From contig JAJAZG010000386.1 in assembly GCA_026785865.1 (NCBI GenBank), positions 1 to 8,695 of the forward strand: a stretch of 8,695 bases of DNA, given 5' to 3'. The stretch comes from Pseudanabaena sp. CAN_BIN31 (lineage in GTDB: Bacteria; Cyanobacteriota; Cyanobacteriia; Pseudanabaenales; Pseudanabaenaceae). Shown here in pieces: positions 1 to 5,742 of the stretch. The notes beneath the pieces were generated by a model. That model was not told the DNA's origin, did no database searches, and was given only the letters and a program-made list of their open reading frames with translations. The position numbers and the translations under genes were made by a program. How positions within the stretch are numbered: position 1 is the stretch's first letter; every line of letters begins with the position of its first letter.

Positions 1-489
1 GGGCGTGTAATCGTGCAGCCTGATATGTCGATCGCCAGCCATCCCAATATTTATGTAATTGGCGATCTCGCTAACTACCCGCATCAAGGCGATCGCCCAT
101 TACCAGGTGTTGCACCTGTTGCTATGCAGCAAGGCGAATATGTCGCTCATCATATCGAAGCCAAGGTTCAGGAAAAAGAGCCAGCCAAATTCAAATATCA
201 AGACTTTGGCAGCATGGCAGTAATTGGTCGTCACGAAGCTGTTGCTGATTTCAAATTCTTACGTCTCAAAGGTTCGCTAGCATGGTTTATCTGGACGTTT
301 GTACATATTTATTATCTGATTGAATTTGATAACAAACTACTTGTGATGCTCAAATGGGGATGGAACTACTTCACCCATCGCCGTGGTGCTAGATTAATTA
401 CAGGTCAATATCTGCAAGTGCTAGAAGAAATGGAAGGAATTCGAGTTGGCAATCTCGCAGAGGTTAGGGAACCCGCCGAAGTTGCATAA
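1..489 (+). CDS. Type II NAD(P)H dehydrogenase (NDH-2), C-terminal part
   Basis: The reading frame is open from base 1, so the gene begins before the window; 162 residues are visible. NDH-2 enzymes are single-subunit flavoproteins that pass electrons from NAD(P)H to quinone at the membrane without pumping protons. Seen here: the second FAD-binding motif NIYVIGDLA (residues 16-24), in which the Asp of GD contacts the flavin, then PLPGVAPVAMQQG (33-45), a stretch conserved in NDH-2. A hydrophobic, aromatic segment follows (about 92-124, ending WGWNYF) and then RRGARLITG, the usual membrane-associating tail of cyanobacterial NDH-2. The gene ends with TAA just ahead of the broken tyrosine kinase gene, with only about 30 bases between them, and no strong terminator is visible there. 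The NADH-binding half lies outside the window, so the NADH or NADPH preference cannot be judged. Confidence 0.88.
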   Translation, partial: GRVIVQPDMSIASHPNIYVIGDLANYPHQGDRPLPGVAPVAMQQGEYVAHHIEAKVQEKEPAKFKYQDFGSMAVIGRHEAVADFKFLRLKGSLAWFIWTFVHIYYLIEFDNKLLVMLKWGWNYFTHRRGARLITGQYLQVLEEMEGIRVGNLAEVREPAEVA

Positions 490-521
490 TGCCAAAAGAG
501 GCGATCGCTCTAAACCTTTGA

Positions 522-938
522 ATTGGCGCTATTCCTTTTAACGCTGATGTCAAACGAAATGGCGTACTAGGTGGAATACTAGGACTATTGCTGGGGGCTG
601 GAATTGTTTTGTTGCTGGACAAGTTGAGCAATCTATTACGGACACCAGATGAAGTAAAAGATATAGCAAACTTGCCTATTTTAGGAGTGATTCCGTTTAA
701 TGCAGATTTGGATTCTGATATAGCCCTAGATGAGGTTTTAGGAGTGGTTCCATTCAATCGAAATTTAATCGAGAATGAAACTCCAAACATTATCGAAAAA
801 TTAACAAAAAATATAAATTTTAAATCTCGGATAAATCGATCGCCAAAGAATTTAGACCCACAGTCTAGTTCTATGCAGTCTTATTACATTACATCGATCT
901 TTTTAGAGTCTTTTCGATCGCCATATACCAACATTTGA
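522..938 (+). pseudogene. Broken BY-kinase (Wzc-like) gene: transmembrane and linker remnant
   Basis: The frame opens directly after an in-frame TGA (519-521) and ends at TGA 936-938. It encodes a glycine/leucine-rich membrane segment (GGILGLLLGAGIVLLLDKL) followed by RTPDEVKDIANLPILGVIPFN and, near the end, FLESFRSPYTNI. In cyanobacterial polysaccharide-export tyrosine kinases this is the second membrane helix of the Wzz/GNVR chain-length domain, the juxtamembrane linker, and the LESFRSLYTNI block that comes just before the Walker A ATPase domain. The periplasmic Wzz part is missing upstream, and the Walker A/A' half of the kinase is missing downstream. A downstream remnant at 1039-1272 holds the end of the same gene. 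The best start inside the open frame would be TTG at 588, but no protein of normal function is expected. Identification rests on motif memory; the truncated state is seen directly. Confidence 0.7.
679..766 (+). repeat. Tandem repeat of 57-bp period within the kinase remnant
   Basis: The 11-mer TTTTAGGAGTG occurs at 679-689 and again at 736-746, exactly 19 codons apart, and the following codons are also similar. The products are LGVIPFNADL and LGVVPFNRNL. A more diverged third version (IGAIPFNADV) lies at about 522-551, ahead of the membrane segment. Intact family members normally carry one such GVIPFN block after the membrane helix. The second copy therefore looks like an internal duplication, and the first may mark a recombination edge. 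Confidence 0.5.
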
Positions 939-943
939 CTACT

Positions 944-1040
944 TAGTCCCTTCCCAGTATAAAAATAGACATTAAAACCCAAGAATTAGCGTTGCGGCGC
1001 TCCGCGCTGCAACGTCTAATCTTTCACTGGGAAGGGAGTA
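944..1040. mobile_element. Small MITE-like element with terminal inverted repeats and inner hairpin
   Basis: TCCCTTCCCAGT at 947-958 is matched by its exact reverse complement at 1026-1037. Extending outward gives 14 of 15 paired bases (944-958 with 1026-1040), ending in TA on both sides. Inside lies a strong hairpin: 985-1000 pairs with 1004-1020 around a 3-base loop (TCC), with one G-U pair and one bulged base (1015), and three more pairs at its foot. The core arms are CGTTGCGGCGC and GCGCTGCAACG. It encodes nothing. The TA ends would suit a TA-targeting (IS630/Tc1-like) non-autonomous element, but that is inference; it could also be a dispersed hairpin repeat of unknown mobility. It lies exactly in the gap between the two tyrosine kinase remnants. 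Confidence 0.55.
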
Positions 1041-1272
1041 TGATTTGGTGATTTATGATACGCCTCCATTAATAGGTATGGTTGACGCTAAGTTGATTGC
1101 TTCGGAAACTGACGGTATTATCATGGTAGTTGGCTTGGATAAAACTAAGGGTTCTACCCTAAATGAAGCTATGCAGCTACTTAAAAACTCACCAATTGTT
1201 ATGTTTGGAGTTATTGCCAATGGCTCGAAGGATTATGATACTCGTCTAAATGGCACTTACAAAGCTCATTAA
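1039..1272 (+). pseudogene. Broken BY-kinase (Wzc-like) gene: Walker B and C-terminal remnant
   Basis: Reading from TAT at 1039 gives YDLVIYDTPPLIG, the Walker B region of bacterial tyrosine kinases and their MinD/ParA-like relatives. It continues with MVDAKLIASETDGIIMVVGLDKT and FGVIANGSK, the usual last strands of the kinase domain, and ends at TAA 1270-1272. No tyrosine cluster is evident at the end; one Tyr (KDYDTR) and one near the terminus (GTYKAH) remain. The frame runs back through the hairpin element to a stop at 973-975, so there is no natural N-terminus; TTG at 1045 or GTG at 1048 would be the only nearby starts. From knowledge of the family, about 100-120 residues with Walker A and A' are missing between this piece and the one ending at 938. 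No ATP-binding P-loop is present, so this cannot be a working kinase. Confidence 0.72.
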
Positions 1273-1300
1273 AAGCGTCGCTCAGTTTGTCAAACAATTC

Positions 1301-1326
1301 AAACAAGGGGCTTAAGCCCCTTGTTT
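1301..1326. terminator. Perfect palindrome between convergent genes, likely bidirectional terminator
   Basis: Twenty-six bases form a perfect palindrome: AAACAAGGGG, then CTTAAG, then CCCCTTGTTT. The transcript of either strand can form a hairpin with four G-C pairs and a TTGTTT tail. It lies 28 bases after the end of the kinase remnant and 2 bases beyond the stop codon of the convergent aminopeptidase gene, where a shared terminator is expected. The T tract is short, so efficiency is uncertain. Confidence 0.6.
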
Positions 1327-1328
1327 AG

Positions 1329-3968
1329 CTACGGTTTAGCTTTTGCCTCGATCGCCTCCAGCCGACTCTTGAGATCTTGATTATCCTTACGCACTTGATC
1401 GAGTTCTTCGCGCAATTGCTTTAAGCCTGCATCCTTACCGATCGCCTTTTGGACTCGTTGTACGGCTTCATCAGCGACGCGGCGGACTCTGCCATCGGGC
1501 GTGGAGTCAGACAGCGATCGCAACACCCCGATCGCCCCAGCACTATCGACTTGACCAAGAGCGCCGACAACTGCCATCTGCGTCAAGAAAAATACTTCTT
1601 GGGAGATGACTTGTAAACGATTGAGAATCTGTTCGGTTTTGGGTTTGGTTTGTGATTTACCCATCGCGCCCAAGGCTCGGATTGAGGCTAAACGCAAAGG
1701 TTGCGGCACATCAGGCTCAGTGTATTTAAGAACTGTTTCTAAAGCCTCATCAGAATCCTTGAGTTTGGCTAAACCTGCGATCGCGCCCGAACGCACGACT
1801 TCATTCCAACCTGATCTCTCTTTGAGAACCGTCTGTAATAGCTTCACCACCTTAGAAGGTTCGCGCTCTGGACTCAAAGCCGCCGCCAATCCACCGACTA
1901 GTCTGGCTGCGGTGGCTTCGACATTGTAACTAGGATCGCCTTTTTTGATGAATGGCTTGATTAAATCCAAACTCTTCTGCACTTTATTTTGTGCCAAGCC
2001 TGTCATCACCGATGCTCTCACTTTCGCATCGGGATCTTCTAAACCTTTAGCCAAAGCTTCAAAGGCTTGATCGAGTTTAATCGAGGCAAGATTTTCAGCA
2101 ATCTCCACGCGCACGCCCCAGAAAGATTCGGATAGAAGTGCTGCACCGAGAGCTTTCACCGCTTCTAAACCACTCTTTTTCGCTAATGCTTCCGCACATT
2201 GAATTCTGGCGATCGGATCGGGGTCAAATTGCAATCCAGCTTTGAGTTCGGCAACACCATATTCGAGGGTGACTTGTTTGAGATAGTTATTACCGCGATC
2301 AAAACTAATATATTTGGGTTTCTGTTTCAGTGGGAAATAGAAAGCTTGCTCTTTTTCAAATACACGCACTGTGAAAACTTGCGATTCCGAAATTTCTTCA
2401 AAACCAAAGCCAATCGGAATCTTTAAGTCAAAGAGTTCATCTTGAGTTTGGGAAACTGTGACTTTCGCCAAATTGTTGTCACCATCCCAGCTATAGCCCA
2501 GCTTATATTCAGGATGTCCGCCACGAAATACATATTGATCGAAGAGAAACATACAGTTTTTACCTGTGACATCCTCGATCGCTCTCAATAAATCAATTGT
2601 CTCAACCGTCTTATGAGCATTAGTCCGCACAAAATGATGAATCGCTTTCCAGAACAAATCATCGCCTAGTTCAGTCCGCAACATGTGGTAAACACAGCCG
2701 CCTTTTTCGTAGATATGGCGATCGTATAGCTCGATCGCTTCACGATAAACATGGGTGACCATCGGACGACGATAGCGATCTCTATCTTCAGAAATATAAC
2801 GCCGCGCCTCACCCAACAAGTAATAAGCCGCTTCTTCGGCTCCATATTCATGATCTGTCCAAAGAACTTCGGCATAGGTTGCCGCGCCTTCTTTTACCCA
2901 TGCGTGTGACCAATGCTTAATCACTACCAAATCGCCAAACCATTGGTGCGCCAACTCATGAGCAACCAGACTTTCGCTAGAGCGATTATCGATCGCCGCC
3001 CTCTGATCCAATACACAGCGATCGGTTAGCAGCGTTGTGGAAGTATTTTCCATGCCGCCGAAAATAAAATCAGCAACGCAGACTTGAGCATATTTAGGGA
3101 ATGCGTAATCATAGCCATATTTTTCGCTGAAAAATTCGATCATTTGCGGCGTTTTGCCCATTGTCAAAATCGCTTCTTCGGCAGTGCGCGACTTATCGAC
3201 ATAATAAGTAACAGGCTTCCCTTCCCATTCATCCTTAACTTCAAGAAAATCACCGATCGCGAGGGTCATCAAATAACTGGGATGAACTTCCTTTTGCGAC
3301 CAATGATAAATCTTCTCTTTTTTCTGATCCTTAACTTCAATCAATTCCCCATTAGAGATCACGATCAATTCTTTCGGAACCCGAATCCGAATCTCGGAAG
3401 TCGCCAACTGTCCAGGATAGTCGAAACAAGGGAACCAATAGCGCGAGTCTTCATCTTCACCTTGCGTCCAAACTTGCGTGGGTTTATTGGGCTGATGCTC
3501 AGTTGGCTTCACAAAATAAATACCGCGTTGAGGTTGCTCAGCCGCATAGGCGATCGCAATTTCAATCGGCACATCCGCTTGAGTTGGCTCATTTAGATAA
3601 ATCTTGAGAACCTCGCCGTCATAATCAAACTTACATTTAGTCTTATCAGGATCGGGCTTAGCTTCTATCTGAGAACTAACATTGACATGATCAATCCGCA
3701 AATCTACCGCATCCAAAGTCAGATCGGTGACACCATCGCGCACAGGACGCAGCCGAATCTTGCAAGTACCTGCGATCGCTTGCTGAGGAATATCCAGCAC
3801 CAAATCTAAAGCAATATGCTCAACCTGTCCAGGGCGATCGGGGTTGTAGTGTGGCTTTGCCCCTGGCAGGTGAAAAGACTTGTGCTTTTTCGATTTGTCA
3901 CTATCTCCATCCCAGAAACCTAATTCTAAAGTTGATTCTAAATAACTATCCCAAGATTTGTGCGTCAT
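1329..3968 (-). CDS. M1 family zinc aminopeptidase with C-terminal HEAT repeats
   Basis: The 879-residue product is a complete M1 (gluzincin) metallopeptidase, which removes N-terminal residues from peptides, probably in the cytoplasm since no signal peptide is seen. Key motifs: GGMEN (304-308, substrate N-terminus binding), HELAH (337-341) with third zinc ligand E360 in WVKEG, and the catalytic Tyr Y420 in YEKGG. An N-terminal beta domain with EHIALDLVLDIPQQAIAGT comes first. From about residue 585 to 845 the helices fit HEAT-like repeats (for example PDAKVRASVMTGLAQ), as in TAF2-like and cyanobacterial M1 enzymes, and the last 30 residues form a charged amphipathic helix (QLREELDQVRKDNQDLKSRL). 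The frame extends upstream to 4055, but the added residues are hydrophobic and unlike the family, so I chose ATG at 3966-3968 (MTHKSWDSYLE). Its ribosome binding site is weak. Four HIP1 octamers in the gene suggest long residence in a cyanobacterium. A pepN-like name is possible but not certain. Confidence 0.93.
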   Translation of the reverse strand: MTHKSWDSYLESTLELGFWDGDSDKSKKHKSFHLPGAKPHYNPDRPGQVEHIALDLVLDIPQQAIAGTCKIRLRPVRDGVTDLTLDAVDLRIDHVNVSSQIEAKPDPDKTKCKFDYDGEVLKIYLNEPTQADVPIEIAIAYAAEQPQRGIYFVKPTEHQPNKPTQVWTQGEDEDSRYWFPCFDYPGQLATSEIRIRVPKELIVISNGELIEVKDQKKEKIYHWSQKEVHPSYLMTLAIGDFLEVKDEWEGKPVTYYVDKSRTAEEAILTMGKTPQMIEFFSEKYGYDYAFPKYAQVCVADFIFGGMENTSTTLLTDRCVLDQRAAIDNRSSESLVAHELAHQWFGDLVVIKHWSHAWVKEGAATYAEVLWTDHEYGAEEAAYYLLGEARRYISEDRDRYRRPMVTHVYREAIELYDRHIYEKGGCVYHMLRTELGDDLFWKAIHHFVRTNAHKTVETIDLLRAIEDVTGKNCMFLFDQYVFRGGHPEYKLGYSWDGDNNLAKVTVSQTQDELFDLKIPIGFGFEEISESQVFTVRVFEKEQAFYFPLKQKPKYISFDRGNNYLKQVTLEYGVAELKAGLQFDPDPIARIQCAEALAKKSGLEAVKALGAALLSESFWGVRVEIAENLASIKLDQAFEALAKGLEDPDAKVRASVMTGLAQNKVQKSLDLIKPFIKKGDPSYNVEATAARLVGGLAAALSPEREPSKVVKLLQTVLKERSGWNEVVRSGAIAGLAKLKDSDEALETVLKYTEPDVPQPLRLASIRALGAMGKSQTKPKTEQILNRLQVISQEVFFLTQMAVVGALGQVDSAGAIGVLRSLSDSTPDGRVRRVADEAVQRVQKAIGKDAGLKQLREELDQVRKDNQDLKSRLEAIEAKAKP

Positions 3969-4131
3969 AAAACTTGATCTCTGATACTGGCTTCGATTTC
4001 CCCATAATATAGCAATCTTAAAAAAGTTGGGTAGAGATAGACTTAAAAACAGCAAAAAATTCAGTAGTATAAATACTTAACTATGTGTAAACTATAGAGC
4101 ACGAAGAATTAATTGAGGAAGAATCCATCTA

Positions 4132-4182
4132 ATGGCAAACTTCACTAAGAATAAAGACATTCATTTTTATGAACGATATTAG
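4132..4182 (+). other. Possible 16-codon leader ORF ahead of the PIN gene
   Basis: ATG at 4132 is preceded at 10 bases by GAGGAAG (4115-4121), the only good Shine-Dalgarno-like sequence in this intergenic region. The peptide would be MANFTKNKDIHFYERY, stopping at TAG 4180-4182. It overlaps the ATG at 4169 and ends 13 bases before the ATG at 4196, both candidate starts of the PIN-like gene, in a different frame. It may be a translated leader that couples to the gene, or a chance ORF. I do not recognise the peptide. Confidence 0.2.
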
Positions 4183-4195
4183 TAATTACCTTGTT

Positions 4196-4801
4196 ATGAA
4201 GAATAATTATATTTTAGTTGACTTTGAAAATGTACAAAATATTGATTTGAATTCTATCAAAGGCAAAAATTTTTATATCAAAATATTTGTTGGTACAAAC
4301 CAAACTAAGATACCTATTGAATTGGTCTTAAAATCTCAAGATTTAGGGGGGCAAGTTGAATGGATTCAAATAAATGGTAGTGGCAAAAATGCTCTTGATT
4401 TCCACATCACATTTGTGTTAGGAAGATTGACTCAAAAAGATTCCGATGCTTTCTTTCATATTATTTCTAAGGACACAGGATTTGATCCACTCATTGCTTA
4501 TTTGAAGAGTCAAAAAATATTTTGTAAACGTAGCGAAGATATTTCCTTAATAACACAATCTCAAGGTTTAGTTTGGGATGAAACTATGTCGTTAGAAGAT
4601 ACTTACACAATGATAATTAACAAACTTTCACTAATTGATAAAAATTGTAGACCTAAAGCTGAAGAAACATTGAAAAACTACATTAAATCTCAACTGGGTT
4701 TAAAACAGTTAGCTCCTATTGTTAATGATATTTATCAGAAGTTACTTAGCAGTAAGAAAATATATTTTAATCAAGTTAAAAAAATTGAATATATACTTTA
4801 G
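4196..4801 (+). CDS. PIN/NYN-like domain protein, putative ribonuclease
   Basis: The 201-residue product opens with NNYILVDFENVQNIDL, the first strand and acidic site of PIN/NYN-like nucleases. It continues with IFVGTNQTKIP, GSGKNALDFHITFVLG and HIISKDTGFDPLIAYLKS. The acidic residues spaced as in the family are D9 and E11 of VDFEN, D68 of ALDF, and D93 and D97 of SKDTGFD, counted from this start. These would bind metal for RNA cleavage; the substrate is unknown. The last 60 residues are helical and basic (KNYIKSQLGLKQLAPIVNDI) and could be a small winged-helix-like nucleic acid binding part; that is inference. I chose ATG 4196 because relatives start just before YILVDFEN; ATG 4169 would add nine residues and is possible. 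Neither has a clear Shine-Dalgarno sequence. The gene is AT-rich, has no HIP1 site, and converges on the restriction-modification genes, so it may be part of the same transferred block. Confidence 0.75.
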   Translation: MKNNYILVDFENVQNIDLNSIKGKNFYIKIFVGTNQTKIPIELVLKSQDLGGQVEWIQINGSGKNALDFHITFVLGRLTQKDSDAFFHIISKDTGFDPLIAYLKSQKIFCKRSEDISLITQSQGLVWDETMSLEDTYTMIINKLSLIDKNCRPKAEETLKNYIKSQLGLKQLAPIVNDIYQKLLSSKKIYFNQVKKIEYIL

Positions 4802-4819
4802 TGTTTGAGTTATATTACT

Positions 4820-4854
4820 ATCAAAAAACTTTGAGTATCAATTTATTTTTTGAT
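4820..4854. terminator. AT-rich hairpin between convergent genes, weak terminator candidate
   Basis: ATCAAAAAA at 4820-4828 pairs with TTTTTTGAT at 4846-4854 around a 17-base loop. Either strand would give a hairpin with U-rich flank, and the stop codon of the methyltransferase (4843-4845) lies in the loop. It sits between the convergent PIN and methyltransferase genes. The stem is almost all A-T, so it may be weak or chance in such AT-rich sequence. Confidence 0.3.
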
Positions 4855-5742
4855 GTATTTTAAAATAGTTGAAGCTACAAAAAAGGCTAAATTCACAGGA
4901 ACCGCATTGCCAATCATCTGTTCTAAATTAGTCTTCGTTCCAAAAAATTTAAATGATTCGGGAAAAGTTTGCAGATAACTTCTTTCTATTGTTGATAAAG
5001 GTCTAATAGTCGAAATATCAATATCATGAGGATCGCCACTATGCAATTTATAATTTATAGGTATTGGACGATTAACACCCCTGATGGTTGGACTTGGCTC
5101 ATCAATTGAGAAAATCCCCCTACGTGCATAACTTCTAGGATGTCGATAATAATACTGTAGATTTAAACTATCTCCAAGATAATCTCTAATTGTCATTTGT
5201 TTATTTGATAAATTAGACTTAAATAAATCAACTAAAACATCTTGTTTACCGTCAAGTTCACCAATTAAGAAAAAACGCGATCGCGTCTGTGGTACATGAC
5301 AGAGAGAAGCATCTAACACAATACTAGATAAACCATAACCAAACCTTATAAACTGTTCCGATATTTGCGAAAGAATCGAGCTTTTAGTGATTCTCCGCAC
5401 ATTTTCCATCACAAACCATTTAGGTTTGATTTCACAGACAATATTTGCAAAGTTGTGAGTTAAATTTGCGCGATCGCCATTTAAATTACGTTTACCAGCA
5501 CTTGAAAAATCTTGGCATGGAGATCCACCAATAATCATCTCTGGTGCAAATTTACGAATTATTTTAATTGAGGTAACTTCATCCGATAAATCTTGTTGAA
5601 TAGCTGGATGATTAAAGTTTTCTCTATAAATATCTAGCGCAATATCCCAGTTATCAATAGCCGCTAAAATATTAATTCCTGCTTTCTGAAAACCAAGAGA
5701 CAAGCCACCACAACCACTAAACAAATCAACAGCAGTAATCAT
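4843..5742 (-). CDS. DNA (cytosine-5-)-methyltransferase of a type II restriction-modification system
   Basis: The 299-residue product has the ordered motifs of m5C methyltransferases. Motif I is DLFSGCGG (6-13, AdoMet binding), D30 in AAIDNW is motif II, GGSPCQDFS holds motif IV with nucleophile C76, and MENV with E113 is motif VI. QTRSR (152-156) is motif VIII, RPLSTIERSYLQTFP (247-261) is motif IX, and GNAVPVNLA (278-286) is motif X. The target recognition region between VIII and IX is short, with YYYRHPRSYARRG and EPSPTIRGVNRPIP. The enzyme methylates C5 of cytosine and protects host DNA from the partner nuclease; GRCGYC is predicted from the partner's family. Its ATG overlaps the endonuclease stop codon as ATGA (5739-5742), so translation is probably coupled. 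All catalytic motifs are intact. The two HIP1 octamers inside the gene (5277, 5470) contrast with none in its partner. Confidence 0.95.
   Translation of the reverse strand: MITAVDLFSGCGGLSLGFQKAGINILAAIDNWDIALDIYRENFNHPAIQQDLSDEVTSIKIIRKFAPEMIIGGSPCQDFSSAGKRNLNGDRANLTHNFANIVCEIKPKWFVMENVRRITKSSILSQISEQFIRFGYGLSSIVLDASLCHVPQTRSRFFLIGELDGKQDVLVDLFKSNLSNKQMTIRDYLGDSLNLQYYYRHPRSYARRGIFSIDEPSPTIRGVNRPIPINYKLHSGDPHDIDISTIRPLSTIERSYLQTFPESFKFFGTKTNLEQMIGNAVPVNLAFFVASTILKYIKK

Noticed and set aside
497..511. Possible terminator hairpin after the NDH-2 gene (AGAG / CTCT around a HIP1 octamer)
   Set aside because: Only four stem pairs and no T tract; the symmetry comes from the common HIP1 palindrome.
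464..790. Minus-strand frame of 108 codons over the kinase remnant
   Set aside because: Shadow of the plus-strand kinase remnant; its product has no recognisable motif.
3084..3596. Plus-strand frame of 170 codons inside the aminopeptidase gene
   Set aside because: Antisense shadow of the strongly conserved catalytic domain of the peptidase; no start context or family features.
3969..4055. Upstream extension of the aminopeptidase frame by 29 residues
   Set aside because: The added residues (MLFLSLSLPNFFKIAIL...) resemble translated AT-rich intergenic sequence, are unlike M1 family N-termini, and include a TATTAT box on the minus strand (4004-4009) that could be a promoter -10.
4004..4098. 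Promoter-like boxes: minus-strand TATTAT (4004-4009), plus-strand TATAAA (4068-4073) and TATAGA (4093-4098)
   Set aside because: None has a convincing -35 partner at 16-18 bases, and such boxes are common by chance in this AT-rich stretch.
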